A stretch of 64,000 nt of DNA, from the NCBI GenBank assembly GCA_001662425.1, contig BDDC01000126.1, positions 1,075-65,074 on the forward strand. Direction: 5' to 3'. This DNA comes from Chlamydomonas sphaeroides (Eukaryota > Chlorophyta > Chlorophyceae > Chlamydomonadales > Chlamydomonadaceae). How positions within the stretch are numbered: position 1 is the first letter of the stretch; every line of letters begins with the position of its first letter. The notes beneath the pieces are model-generated. The model did no database searches. It saw nothing but the letters and a program-made list of their open reading frames with translations, and was not told the origin of the DNA. The translations under genes were made by a program, and so were the position numbers. This document shows positions 1-12,700 of this stretch, piece by piece.

Positions 1-255
1 GACGGGTGGGGCCCGGGAGGGCGCTCGCGGTGGGGCCGAGGGCGCTGGACGCAGGATATGCGTGGGGGAGCCTGGCGCGGGCCGCCGCTTGGCCGAGTGC
101 CGTTAACGAACGGTGTGACACGCACCGTGCACAGGTTGCTCTCCACGGGCCGCCCAGCCTCCTCAGCCGCCGCTTCGCCTGCGCCAGCACCACCGCCCCG
201 CCTCCGCCCCAAAGCGCCTGCCGGCGCTGCCAGCCCCCTGCGCCCAGCCATTGAC

Positions 256-1045
256 CTAGTCCGCGCGGTCCCGCGCCGCCTGCTTGCTCGCCGCTGTGCC
301 CGCCAGCCCCGCGCCTAGCCCCACGCCGCCACCGCCCGCCCCGCTGCCGCCACCGCCCCCAAGCAGCTTGTCGTACCCTAGCCGCTGGAAACCACCCAGC
401 CCAAACACCCAACCGCATACGGGCACCCAGTGCACCACCGCCGCCGCCAGAAGGCTGCCGCCCGTGGCGCGGTACACGCCGCTGCAGGCGGCGCCGAGCA
501 CGGCTGCCAGGGACAGGAAGCGCCAGTCCCAGAATACGCGGCGGCTCTCGGGCCGGGGGTTCACCAAGTGGTAGGCCACGAAGGCGGCGAGCGGCAGGGC
601 GGCGGACCGCGCGAAGGCGGGCAGGGCGTGGCTGGCGGCGCCGTCGAGGGAGGGGTGCGGCAGCAGCGCGGCGCGGAAGAAGGCCTCCTCGAGCAGCGCG
701 GGGGAGACGATGGCGGCGGCGCAGCCCTGTGGTGGTTGGGTGGGGTTGGGTGGGGTGGGGAAAGCTGTGGATTAGCTGGAGGCTCGAGTGTCGCTGGCAT
801 GGGGCAGCAGGGCGCAGCTGTCGGCGAGAAGCTGGGACTCGGGCTCTAGCACCGAGTCACACCTTTAAGATGACAGCGCTGTCGCGAACACGTTGTTTGG
901 GCTGCAGAAAGCCGGATAACAGGCCCAGCGGAAGCGACACGATCGCGGTGCCGGCGAGCGCCGCGATGATAACGGGCACATCGCGCAAGCTCGCGGTCCT
1001 CGCGCTGGCTGCCACGCGAGACAGCAGCAGCTGCAGAATCTTCAT
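256..1045 (-). CDS. CPBP-family (Rce1-like) intramembrane metalloprotease
   Basis: Two exons, 863-1045 and 256-726, joined in phase 0 by a GT-AG intron; product 217 aa. Residues 74-79 are EEAFFR, the EExxxR motif of the CPBP/ABI family. F110-H114 gives the FxxxH motif, and H160 in AAVVHWVPV is the second conserved histidine. Hydrophobic stretches in exon 1 (after residue 20) and through exon 2 fit a multi-pass membrane protein. The C-terminus is a Gly-rich tail. Family members cleave prenylated CaaX-type or other membrane peptides, and plant homologues are often in plastid membranes; substrate and location here are unknown. I chose the ATG at 1045 because the frame upstream shows no conserved sequence. 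At 217 aa it is on the short side, so an N-terminal exon could be missing. Confidence 0.87.
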
Positions 1046-2439
1046 GTGAAAGTGATCGTGAGGGCGTCTATGTGCAGAGGGTTGTATGTGCTTGCACGGT
1101 GGTTGGACTGCCGTGTTGGGGCCGTGGGCTGTCAACCAGGCTCTGCTCAATCGGCGCCTGCGTCGTACGCAGCCGGAGCCCCCGGACCGGGCCGCCCCGC
1201 TCGCCTGCTACTCGCCATTGGCGGTTACACGACGGTTACATCGCCCGATTGAGCGTGAGGCAGCGCAACGGTCACACCCCCAAAACATGCCACGTGGCGT
1301 TCCCGAGCCCCCAACTGGACGTCAAGAGACGTATCTCTCTGGCAGGCGAGCCTTAGCGTGTGCGCTGTGTGTGTCGTCAGCAGAGGGCAGCAGGAATGGG
1401 CTCTGGCGGGGCCAAGGCCGCCCTGAGCTCTTTCGCCGCCCCGGACCCCCATGGCGGCCGCGCGTTGAAGACTGGCCGCACGACGTTACACGTCTGCAGC
1501 GCTACACCGCCCCCACATGCCGCTGGACGGAGCGTCGTAGCGGGGGCTGGATGTGCTCCCACTACCACGTGGCTACGCACACGGCACCACGCGGCGCTAC
1601 CCGCCACGGTGGCCCCTGCCCTACGCCGCATGGCCAGGGGTAGGGCGGGGCGCGCATGGCCAGGGCCCTGCGCACAGCCTACCCAGCACATGCTGGGCAG
1701 CTGCAGAACAGCCACGGCAGCGCCCGGAAGAGGAGAGAGCCGTCACAGGCGGCGGCGCACACGAGGCCCGACGAGCGAGCGAGCGCCTACGGTACTGTAC
1801 ACAAGGGCGGCGCCACGGCTCGGCGCCACACCACCACAAACGCAGCTACGGGGTACAGGCGCATTAGCATGTGCGCAATCGCCATCACCAGGGCCCGCTG
1901 CCACAAGCACTATGATACAGAGTTGCAGCTCTGCCACACAACATCGATCGTAGCCGTGAGACGTGCAACATCCACGCGCTAGTGTACAGGAGGCAGCAGC
2001 GTACATGTGTAATTCAGGGCCATTATCGTATGGTGCCGGTATGCGTTTGAATCGTCGTGCCCGGCACCGGCGGCGAGCCGCGCTTCCGCCGGTATCCCCT
2101 TGCTATTGCTCAAGGTCCCATTCGGGAACACGTATCGTCACCGCCAAGGTCAGCTGTCCGTGCCCTCCTTGGACGTCACTCGGCTACACCCTCTTCACCG
2201 GCTCATCGTCTAACAAGACAAGGTGACCCCATCCGGAATGGGAAAAAGGGGCTGAGGGTAGGAGCCATGCGGTGCAGTCAGCAGTACACCGGGGCACCTC
2301 CTTTCTAGCGCTTAAGTGACACCAAACCCAAGCACAACACAGCGCTGCCAGTACTGGCCATTGCCTCAGCCACCCTTCTCTGACTTCTACGCTGATTCTA
2401 CACTAAAAGCACATCCCACCTGCGCACACACTTCGCCCA
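1046..2439. other. intergenic region with no supported gene
   Basis: Lies between the start of the CPBP gene and the stop of the methionine gamma-lyase gene, both on the minus strand. It should hold the CPBP promoter and the lyase 3' UTR. Open frames here are short, overlap on both strands and show no recognisable motif. I see no RNA gene or transposon end. Confidence 0.6.
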
Positions 2440-5400
2440 TCACTCGCCATGCTGCATGGGCACGTAGTGGATCTCGCCGGATCCAGTGCGCCGGATCTTG
2501 ATCGGCCGGCCCGCCGTCGGCGACACGCCGTGCGCCGAGCCCTCGGGCCCCGGCGAGTCCGCTGCTGCGGCGGCGCAGCGGCCGCACTCCTCCGCCGGCA
2601 CCGTCACCCCAAGCAGCGACCCTGCGCGGCGGCTCCAGCTGGATGACGAACGCAGCACCGCGTGGCGCGACGCCGGCGGCGCCGCCGCCGCCGTCGGCGG
2701 CGGCGCCGAGGCCGCCGCCGCGGCCACCGCCGCCACGGCGGCGCTGGCGGCCGCGGCCGCGGCCGCCGGCGCCGGCTCCGCCGCCGGCGCGGGCAGCTCC
2801 GCCGCCGCCTCGCCCGCCCTGCTGACCCCAGTCTCAACCTCCGCCCCCACCGCTGCACCCGCCGCCAGCACCTCGCCAAGCGCCGCCTCAAACGCCGTCC
2901 GGCCGCCGCCGCCGCCGTCGGCCGAGGCCGGGTCCGCCTCCTCGCCGGGCGAGCCCAGTGACGGCCAGCTGAGCAGCTCGTCCGGGCCGCCGGCGGCTCC
3001 GGGGCGCACCTTGACGGCGCGGAAGGGCGCTGCGCCGTCGAGGCCCAGCTTGGTGACAAAGGTGTAGGCCTCGTGCAGCTGCTTCCACCGCTCCTCCAGG
3101 GAGCCTGCGGGCGGTCCGGGACGTGACAAGAGGGGAGTGATCGGGGCCGGGTGTTGCGGCAGGGTGGCGACGGAGCGGCGCTGGGTGCCCCTGGGTCCCC
3201 CCCCCGCTCCCTCCTCCCCGCCCCTCTCAGCCCCTTCCCCAGCCCAACCCGCCTGTGATGCCCACGCTCATGCGCACGTAGCCGCCCCCTATGCCGCTGG
3301 CCGCCATGTCGCCGGGGCTCAGCTCGCTGCTGGTGGAGGCGGCGGACAGTGACATGAGTGTGTCGAAGTAGCCCAGCGACACGGCCATGAAGCCAAAGCC
3401 GTGGCGGTTCTGCAGCCGCTCCATGAACTGGGGGAGGGGAAAGGCCAGGCTGGGGTCAGGCAGCATGGCAGCATGGCAGCATGGGAGCATGGGAGCATTG
3501 GAGCATGGTCCAGGCAGCGGGGAGGTGGCGTGGCGGCCGCGCGCCCTCGGCAACCTTCTCCACCCATCATCTCGCTGCGCTGCCACTCCACACGCCCACG
3601 CCCCTCACCGCGTCAGCCCTTGCAGGCGACACCAGCTCCAGCCCCAGCAGGCCCCTCTCTGCCCCAACACAACATCGCCCATCCAGAATCCCTCCTCCGT
3701 CAACCCGCCCACAGCAGCCCGCACAGCAGCCCCTGCCGCGCCCCAACCCTCTGCCACCCTCCCGCCCAAGCCCCATTACTTTCTGACACCTATTTGCGAG
3801 CTTACACATGCACACGCGCTCAAGGCACCGCCTACGTGCAACACATGCATGTGGTACATGCGCAAACACGCACGCACACGCACCGCGTTGGCCCTCGCGG
3901 GGCTACCCAGGTCCAGCCCCAGCAGGCCGCCGCAGCCGTAGCCCGGGTTGGACTGAGCCGCCAGCAGCCCCGCCTGAGGGTGGCCCGGCAGCCCCGGGTA
4001 CACCACGGGAGCGCCCAGCGCAGAAAGCCGCTCCGCAAAGGCGGCGGCGCGGCGGCTGTGCTCCTGCAGCGCCGCGGGCGGGCGTGGGCATGGCGAGATG
4101 GCGGGGCGTGGTGTGTTGAGGCAGCAGGCGACGTGCGCGGTGGCATTGGCTGCGCGTGCGGCCGGCGGCACCGCTGGGCCATTGGGTGTCTGCGCTGCGC
4201 CATTCTGCCGCAGCTGCAGCCCCGGCTCTCACGGCGCCTTCCGTCCGCTCTTCCTTCCCAGCGCGCAGTGAGCTTGCACGAGAGCCCTCCCTCCCTCCCT
4301 CCCCTGCACTGCACTTCGCCCCCCCTTCCTCCTCGTCCCCTCCTGCACCTCCCTCTCCCTCCCCCTCCTCCCCCTGCGCCCCCACCTGCACCCGCAGCCC
4401 AAGGTGCGGCAGCCGCAGCGCCAGCTCGCTGGCTATGCGCGGGTCCAGGGTGGGCCCCAGCAGCAGGCAGGGCCCGGTGTGAAAGTCCATGAGGCTGGCG
4501 ATGAAGGCCGAGCTGCCGCACACGGCGCCCGCGATGATGTCGCTGGCTCCCGACACAAACTTGGTCAGGCTGCCGGGCAGGGAGGGGCGGGAGGAGGGCA
4601 GGGAGGGCGTCGAGCAGGGTGCGTGTGCAGGGGAGGGAGAGCGAGGAGGGGTGCAGCCGCGGACCAGGCGTCCTTGCGTCTCTGGCCAAACGGAGACAAG
4701 GTGCTCCTCAAACTCATCTCCCTGCGCTACGCCTGCTCCACCCCACGCCCACGCCACAGCGCACACGCCCACACAAGTACCCACCTGTGGATGACCACGT
4801 CCGCACCGAACCGGCGCGGCGTCACCGCCAGCGGCGTGAAGGTGTTGTCCACCACCAGCTGGCAGCCACCCGGCTGCGAGTGGGCCAGGCGGGCGAGTGC
4901 CGCCAGGTCCGCCACCCGCAGCGTGGGGTTGGACACCACCTCGGTGAACAGCACCTGGCGGCGGTTGGGGCGGTTGGGGCGGTGGAGGGAGGGCGTTGGG
5001 GCGGTTCAAGAACAGGCAAGCAAGAGGGGTGTTGGGGGAGGCAGCTAGCTGGGGTGCGCGTGTTGGCTGAGGCGTGTGGCTGCGCTCGCCTTGGTGCTGC
5101 CGGAGTGCCGCTGCAGCGCCGCCGCCACCGCGGCCAGGTCGGTCACGTCCACAAAGGTGGTGGTGATGTTGGCCTTGGCCGGCAGGAAGCTTGTCAGCAG
5201 CGCGTGGGTGCCGCCTGGGGCAGGAACGGCGGCGGTAGGAGCGAAGGGTCGGGCGCGGCGGGAGTCTGAGGGGGACCACTGCTGTGACCGTGATCAGGGG
5301 CCCCAGCGCTGGGCAGGGGCGATGGCAGCCACTGGCGCGAGGCGCGCGAGGCTCTATCTGGGGTGCCACAGAGGAAAAGGGCCGGTGCTGCGGACCCGGG

Positions 5401-6479
5401 GGCCGCTACGCACGCGGACAGACGCACCGTCCCTTGTCAACCCTCCCTTGTTTGCATGTTCGCCTGCTCGGCCCCCCCGTCGCAGCGGCTATGGATGAAT
5501 TTGTAAATTCGCAGGCTCGCAGTTTCAGAGGTTTGGCTTCGTTGTTATTATAGACGCACCGTAGATGGTGTTGCTGGCCACAATGTGGGTGCCGCTGTTG
5601 CAAAGGGCCATGAGCGTGCAGCTGATGGCGGCCATGCCTGCGGGAAGGGCGCGGCAGCAGGATGTTGGGTGAGCGTTCCGCAATCTTCATCATCGTGCTC
5701 GAGGGCCGCGACAAGGCAACGACACGCCAGGGGCAGGCGCTAGGACGGGTGCACGACATGCGGGCACGCGGCGGGGCCATGCTCGGAACTCCCTTCCACC
5801 CCCGGGCCTGCCTGAGCTGCAGGGGTAGGCCGCCTCGCAGCCCTCCATGGCGGCCAGCAGGCGGCCCAGGTGGCGCACGGTGGGGTTGAAGGCGCGGCCG
5901 TACACGTAGCAGCCGCCTGGAGGGGAGGGGAGCAGGAGGAAGTGGCTTGAGGGAGACGGAGAGAGGAGGAGGCTGCCCGTGGCGACGTGCCACGTATGCC
6001 GGAGGGCGCCAAAGTTGGTCGGGCTGCAACTGCTAGTGAGCGCGGTCTCGATGAGCAAACTGCAGCTCAGCGGGGTTGAAATAGGGAGGTAGGCCTGCGC
6101 TGCGCTGTGGCGTTTCATGAGAACCCTAGCGCAGCGCTCGGCGAGCCAGGCGCCTCAAGCCTTGCCTTTCTCTGGCCCTTGCTCTCCCGCAAAGATGGCT
6201 GGGAGTGTGTCCGCCTCGAGGACTGCGTGGAGGCAGCGGTTGCTTTTGGAGCACGAATCGTCGCGACAGCCATGTGTGCAAGCTTTCCTCGAACTTAACC
6301 TTCCCTGCAAACGAGGCATCTAGCACGTCGTGCAGCTCCGACAGAGGCAGGCAGGGGGCGCGCTCGCCTGTGAAGGTCGTGGAGACCTCAATGCTGCTGT
6401 TAACGCCTCCATATTCGCCGAACTCTCGCCGGCCGCGCATCATGCGCTCTGTCGGGTCTAGGGATAGGAGGTCCTCCAT
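2440..6479 (-). CDS. MGL: methionine gamma-lyase (plant type), PLP-dependent, with long C-terminal extension
   Basis: Cys/Met-metabolism PLP enzyme that splits methionine to methanethiol, 2-oxobutyrate and ammonia in plants. Exons (minus): 6300-6479, 5812-5916, 5560-5637, 5090-5214, 4785-4954, 4386-4569, 3884-4063, 3253-3427, 2440-3104. Motifs in order: EFGEYGGVN near the N-terminus, YGRAFNPTVRHL, TIYGGTHALL, VLFTEVVSNPTL, VVDNTF, then SLTKFVSGASD with the PLP lysine, and GFMAVSLGYFDTLMS plus VRMSVGITGSLEERW, which are typical of plant MGL rather than cystathionine gamma-synthase. Introns 4955-5089 and 3105-3252 have GC donors; 5638-5811 probably does too (a GT donor 12 bases downstream also keeps frame and would add four residues). 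The exon 1 to exon 2 phases do not match, so a mini-exon or sequence error is likely there. After the catalytic domain the last exon adds roughly 190 residues, Ala/Pro-rich, with a basic end. Confidence 0.91.
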
Positions 6480-6722
6480 GCCGTCCAGTGCTGCCTCCAA
6501 GCTGTTTAGCGGAATGGGTTAAAAAAAAGCACCAAAGTGCACGAAGGGCTATAGCGTCCTTGCGCCTGTCTTCGCGTCTTGGATGTGTGCAATGTTGTAT
6601 ATGAGCCGCGGGGCAACGCCAGGGGCCATCAAACAGCTACTGGAGGCCGGCAGGCACCGCAGGCCGCCCCCATCTGCGCAACATGCGCCTCGGCAATGAC
6701 ACAGCGTTTCTGGCCTTTGAGC

Positions 6723-9508
6723 TTACAGCCGCCCCAAGCGCCAGCTCGCGATATCAACACAAGCCGCCTCCAGTCCCGCCAGCCACGCCTCAAAGTCGCG
6801 CAGGTACTGGGCCGCGCCCGCCACGTGTGCCAGCGCCGCGGCGCGGCCCCGCCCGCTGACCGCCTCCCACGCATCGCCCTCCGCCCCCTCCCCAGCACCG
6901 CCCTGCCCTGCCCCTTCCCCAGCACCAGCGCGCCCCGCCTCACCCCGCAGCAGCGCCAGCAGCGCCGCCTCCCACGCGCCCACGTCCTGCCGCGGGTAGC
7001 GCCGCGCGGCCCAGTCGGGCACGCCGGCATCGTCGGTGGGGATGGCGATGGGCTCCACGCGCACCGCCGGGCACACGCCCATGCCCGCCTCGGGCAGCCC
7101 GCCTGCGCGCATCGGGGGGCGAGAGAGGGACGTGCGGGGCAGGAGGGTTAGCACGCCTACGGCTGGCACCCTGTCGCTCCCTGTCTGTGCCGCTGGGGTG
7201 CCGAGTGGCCCACCCTGCCGTGCCCTTACTTCGTTCTAGCTTATCATAAGCAATCCTGTGGGCGCAGCACCACAGGGAGCCCTCCCCCGTGGTGACATGG
7301 ACACACGGGCGGCGGCTCACCCAGGTCGCTAACCAGCGCCGGCAGCCCCCTCAGCAGGCCCTCCGTGACCACCATGCCCCACGCCTCCAGCCACAGGCTG
7401 GGAGCCAGCAGCGCCACACAGCCCGCCAGCACGCCGTCCACACCCGGCTGCGGCGCCCACAGCGCCACGGCGCCAGGCGGCACCGCGGGCGGGGCCAGCG
7501 CCGCAGCCACCGCCGGGTCGCCTGCGGGTCAGGCGGTTCACAAAGGTGTGACTTGGGTGCGCAGCGATCGTGGCGACGGGCGGCAAGGAGCACGGTGTGG
7601 GGCGGCGCGAATGTGGTCGGCCACCGCCTATGGTCGCCTGCGGGCCGGTCCGGTCCGGGCAGGTCCAGGGCGGGGCAGGGGCGGTTGCGGCCAGGGCAAG
7701 GGCAGGGCTGGCTTAGGGCTTGGCTCCGTTGGGACAGAGGAGCGGCGACTGGGTGAGGTGAGGGCGCAGGGGTACGCCCTGCAGCTCGAGAAGGGGCCCT
7801 TGGCGGCGGCGCATGGTACGGTCGCGTGGGGACGGCCGTGGTGCTGGGGGCAGTCATATGCGCGTGTGGCAGTTCGCAGGCGCGCACCCACGCACTTGCC
7901 ACGACGCGGCAGGCAGACGAGGCAGTACCAGCGCAGGCAGGACCCGTGGGAGGGCGCCAGGGTATGCAGCGGCGGTTACAGGGCGCCGCACCTGCCACGA
8001 CGCGGAAGCGCACCCGGCCCGCCAGCCGGCGCGCCAGCTCCACCACCAGCGAGCAGCCCTTCTCGGGCGTCAGCTTGAGCACCGCCACATCCACCACCAC
8101 ATGACCGTCACCACCGCCACACCCCGCCTGCTGCTCCGGGGGCTGAGCGCCGCCGCCGCCCGCCGCCGCTGGCCCTGATCCATCTGTCGCCGCATTCCCG
8201 GCCGCATGAGCGCCTGCTGCCGCTGCCCCGGGGCGGCAAGCCCCCACGGACGGCTCCTCCGCCGCTGCCGGCTCCGCCGCGGCCGGCCCTGCCGCTGCTG
8301 CGCTGCAATGCGCCGCGCGCCAAGCCGCCAGCGCGGGCCTCGCGGCCTCCGCCAGGTCCACGAACGGCGGGGCCCCGAACACGCCCCACGTAGCCAGAGG
8401 CACCACACGCACTGGCGGCATGCGGTCCTCTGCCTCACCACCACCCGCTGCCCCCGCCTCCTTCGCCGCCCCGGGCCCCGCTGCTCCCGCCTCCGCACCA
8501 CAACCTGCCGCCGCCGCCGCTGCGGCCGCCGCCGGCCAGTGGCTCCTCAGGTAGCCTGCCACGAAGTCCGACACCGCGACCACCCCCGCCAGCCGCCGCC
8601 AGGCCGCTAGCAGGCCGGCGGTCCTGGGTCCGCAGCCGCTGGGGCCCAGGGGCAGAAAGTGGACGTTCTGCACCAGCGCCAGGCAGCGCCCGGGCGGCGT
8701 GGCGCCCACGACCGCCTCAAACAGCGAGCCGGGGCCCGCGGGCTGGGAGGAGGAAGCGGAGGCGGTGGAGCTGGTGGTGCCGGGGGTTGGAGAGGTAGTG
8801 GCGGGCAGCGAGGGCGGCGGCGCGGCGAGCGGCTTCTGGCTCTCGTCCGCGTCGATGAGGACCCAGGTGCCCTCCATGGACGAGCCGACACGAGCTGCAG
8901 CCGGCGCGGCTGCTGCGCCCTGACCACGGACCTGCGCGGCAGACGATCCGTTGTGGGGCTGCGGGCGCGCTGCGGAGAGGCTGCGCACGCACGCTGCCAC
9001 ACGGGCGGCAACGTCCGGAGGGACGCCGGCGGGGGCTGGGGAGGTGCTGGGGGCCGGGGAGGCGCTGGGGGCTGCGGGCGTGGCCGCTGGCGCCTCGTCG
9101 GCGAGGATCACGTGGTGGCGCAGGCCGGCCTCGGGCCAAGAGACGACCCCGGGCTGCGCGAAGCTGAGCAGCGGCAGCACGCCGGTGGTGGCCGCGTGCA
9201 CGAGCACCTGCGGACCGGGGTTTGGGGGGTTCGGAGGGTTGCGGGGTTTCTTCCTGCTGTGTGCGGGATGCAACCAAGGTGCTTTTGATAGGGGGGTTTG
9301 GGACCGGGTGGCGGGAGCACGGGCGTTGGGCGCTTGCCTTGGCGCGGGTGGCGATGGAGATGATGTGCACGTCGTGGCCGGAGCGCTGCAGGCGCGCTGC
9401 CATGCTCAGGAAGGCATGCTTGCCGCCAGCAAAGTGGCTAGAGGAGGCGCTGAAGCAGTGGACCTTAAACAGCACGAAGCGCGCCGCAGGTGCCATGCCT
9501 GGTGCCAT
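6723..9508 (-). CDS. GT4-type glycosyltransferase
   Basis: Four exons: 9338-9508, 7992-9207, 7321-7521, 6723-7102, all phases consistent; 655 aa. The N-terminal part has the nucleotide-sugar fold signature of GT4 enzymes: FAGGKHAFLSMAARLQRSGH (about residues 26-45) followed by DVHIIS. The middle has VQNVHFLPLG, VVAVSDFVAGYLRSHW and VAVLKLTPEKG. Exon 3 holds the donor-binding ExxxxxxxE pair E508/E516 in LEAWGMVVTEGLLRGLPALV. Long Ala/Pro/Ser linkers (about residues 95-215 and 290-420) separate conserved blocks and inflate the length. The intron 9208-9337 starts with GC after AAG, with no GT alternative nearby. No clear signal peptide or membrane span, so a soluble enzyme is likely. Acceptor substrate unknown. 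The start ATG at 9508 is followed by a second in-frame ATG 12 bases on. Confidence 0.85.
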
Positions 9509-9797
9509 CGGCACGTGCGTGTGTGTATGTGGCTTGTCCAGTTGTGTCGTGTGCCTGTACACGTCGAAAGTATGTCGCGGGTTCAGCGATGGAGCCAAAC
9601 AACATGACTTTGCGGTTGGCTTGGCGGGCCGATGACGGCTTTCGTGCTTCCTAAGCGTCCGAGCTGACTGCCAAATAATTTATCGACACAGAACATTACG
9701 GGAAATCATCTTATCTTACGTTGATGTGCTGGTGCTAGCATGAGCTGACGTGCATGGCCCTGCTTTTTTAGCCCCCCGCCACCCACTACCCGCGAAA
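9509..9797. promoter_or_regulatory. candidate bidirectional promoter, glycosyltransferase/RING1
   Basis: 289 bp between two outward-facing start codons. The central part (about 9660-9730) is clearly AT-richer than its surroundings, including aataatttat near 9674. No specific factor site is recognised; the shared-promoter idea is inferred from spacing only. Confidence 0.35.
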
Positions 9798-12700
9798 ATG
9801 GAGGCCCTCTCGAAACAGTATGATAACGGAGCCTATTTCTCACTAGGAAGGTGCGCTACAGAAAGGGTTGCGCCATGTTCCCGCCAAGCACACGCGTCGC
9901 GGAGACGCGCCAGCGGAGCGGCTCGAGGACCGTGGGTCTCGCTTTCATGCCCAGCGCCTCGGCTGCGAGGCAGCCAACCCCGGCGCGCGACCCGAAAGCA
10001 ACATGCGGGTTTGGGGTGGGGGGGTTTGCCCCGACCTGTGCGCCTTGACCTGCACTCGCGCCCCATCCCAACAGCCGAGTGCCTGTGGCGCTGGCTCGCC
10101 TCGCCGACGCTACGCGCTGCCCCGTCTGTTTCGGTGAGCCAGGGGGCGTCAGCGCGCAGAGCGGCAGACGCTGCACAGCGCCGAGTCACCAACAGCCCTG
10201 CAGTACAACCACCGAACGCACAGCTTGCGCAGGGCGCCGCTGGTGTGGACCCTCCCCCAACCCCACCTCCCGCCCCCAACCCCACCTCCTGCCGTGCCCC
10301 CAGGCATCCTCAAGCAGACCGTGACTTCCACCGTCTGCCTGCACCGCTTCTGCGCCTCCTGCATCAACCACTGCCTGGCCTCCAGGTGCGGGCATGAGGC
10401 ACCACACAGGCCCTGACACACATGGCCGGGCTCCTGCAGACACCGGCACCGGCACCGGCACTCGCCGCCCCACAGTAAGCTCTGCGCCCTCGACCCCCCC
10501 CCCCCCCCNNNNNNNNNNNNNNNNNNNNNNNNNNNNNNNNNNNNNNNNNNNNNNNNNNNNNNNNNNNNNNNNNNNNNNNNNNNNNNNNNNNNNNNNNNNN
10601 NNNNNNNNNNNNNNNNNNNNNNNNNNNNNNNNNNNNNNNNNNNNNNNNNNNNNNNNNNNNNNNNNNNNNNNNNNNNNNNNNNNNNNNNNNNNNNNNNNNN
10701 NNNNNNNNNNNNNNNNNNNNNNNNNNNNNNNNNNNNNNNNNNNNNNNNNNNNNNNNNNNNNNNNNNNNNNNNNNNNNNNNNNNNNNNNNNNNNNNNNNNN
10801 NNNNNNNNNNNNNNNNNNNNNNNNNNNNNNNNNNNNNNNNNNNNNNNNNNNNNNNNNNNNNNNNNNNNNNNNNNNNNNNNNNNNNCCTGCATAGCAGGAG
10901 GGCGCTGCGCCCGGTGCGTGACTGTGACTCAGACTCAGACTCAGACTCAGATTCAGACTCAGACTCAGACTCAAACTCAGCCCGGTCCAGGACTTTATGT
11001 GGGGACCTGTCGCACGCGGCCGCTGCGCTCCTGCGCCGCCACGCGACCCACTGAGCTGCGCGCCGTCCGCGCCCTCCCCCTGCGTGCGCGCTTGCCGTGC
11101 AGGACCCGGGCTTCGACCGGCTGCTGAAAGCGCTGTACGGCGATGCCGTGGTGTACGGCCAGGAGGTGCGGTGGGCGGTGGGCGGTGGCGGGCAGCAACG
11201 GCGAAAACGGCTCTGGGTTGGGCCACACGGGGCTGGGCCCTGTAAGCGCCGCAACTCTGGCGCACAGCAGCGCAGCCCCGCAGTGTACCGCAGTGTACCG
11301 CAGTGTACCGCAGGCATGTGCGCGCACGTAGCAGTAGCAGTAGCGGTAGCGTCTCTCAACGCGCGCGCCCTGGCACAGCGCACCCTCGGCGCCCTCGCTC
11401 ACTGCCCATGGGCTCCCCACTGCGCAGGAGGACGCCCTGGTGGCTGCCCACAACGCGGCGCGCGCCGCGGAGACGGCCGAGGAGAGCGCGCTGCGGAAGG
11501 CACAGCGCGCGGCGCAGGAGGCGGCCGTGGCAGCACGCCGCCCGCACCTGGCTCGCCGCGGCTCGGCCACAGCCTCTGCGGCCGCCAGCCTGGCCCGTGA
11601 GTGCGGTGGCGGGGGGGGGGCAGCGGGCGGGGCGCCGCGCGGCGGATGCGATGGTGGGGTCGCTAGGAGCCATGTGGCGAGGGGCGTGAGACCGAGCGGG
11701 CACATGCCGCAGGGTTGCTGTGGCAATCACGGCTCTGTTCAGGTCAGGGCAGCGCCCTGTAGCAGTGGCAGGGGCTGACCCGCCAGCAGCAGGTAGCGTA
11801 AGGCCCCAGCAAGTTGCGCGCAACGCGACCGGCCTCGACCTTGCCGGCTTTGGCAGAGGCGCGCTGGGCGCACCCGTACCTGAGTGTGCTCGGGGCCGCG
11901 GCGCAGGACTGCGTGACCAGCACTGAACGACTTGATCGTGCCTCGGTGGGGGTGCCAGGTCTTGCGAAGGGCTGTGCCCTTGGACCTCCCCTCCCGCCTC
12001 CGCAGGCGCCATGTCCGGAGGCTTCGGCCGGCAGAGCAGCACCGGCGTCAGCGCCGGCAGCGACGCCGGCGGCACCGGCTCCAAGCGCTCGCGCGAGGCC
12101 TCTTGCGACCTCGGCGCCGCCGGCGGGCCGCCGACGTCGCCGCAGCCCGGCGGCGCCGCCAAGCGGCAAGCCTCCCTGCCGCAGTTGCTGGCGTCACCCG
12201 GGCGGCTCGGCTCCGGCCGCATCCCCTCGCCGTCGCCGGCTCCCGCGCTGAACCTGCCACACGCGCTGTCCCGTTCCTCACCGGTGCCTTCGCCGTCGCC
12301 GCAGCACCCACACCAGCAGCACGGGCGGCAGCGTCCGCCAGAGTCGCCTGGCGGCGCCGCCGGCGCGCCCGCCGGCGCGGCGCACGGCACGCGAGGCTTC
12401 GCCGCCATTGTGGCGGCGGCGGCGGCCGCCGAGGCGGCGGCGGCGGCGCCGCCCAAGGGCCCGCTGGCGGCGCCGACGGCGCGGTGCTCGTCAGAGCTGT
12501 CGTTCCGCCACCCCGGCATGATCGTACTGCAGTTGCAGCCCGCTACGCACCACCACTCTGCCGCGTCGGACGGCGGCGGCGGCGGCGGCAGCTCCGCCGC
12601 CACGAATGGCAGCGGCGGCTCGCGGCCGCACCGCAGCTGCCTGCCGCCGCTGCAGAAGCCCTTCGTGCTGTGTCCCGTGAGGTGGACGGTGGCGCACGTG

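Noticed and set aside
2486..3067. Long plus-strand open frame of Ala/Gly/Ser opposite the MGL last exon
   Set aside because: Shadow of the minus-strand exon, which contains conserved MGL sequence; Ala-rich GC-rich exons are open on both strands.
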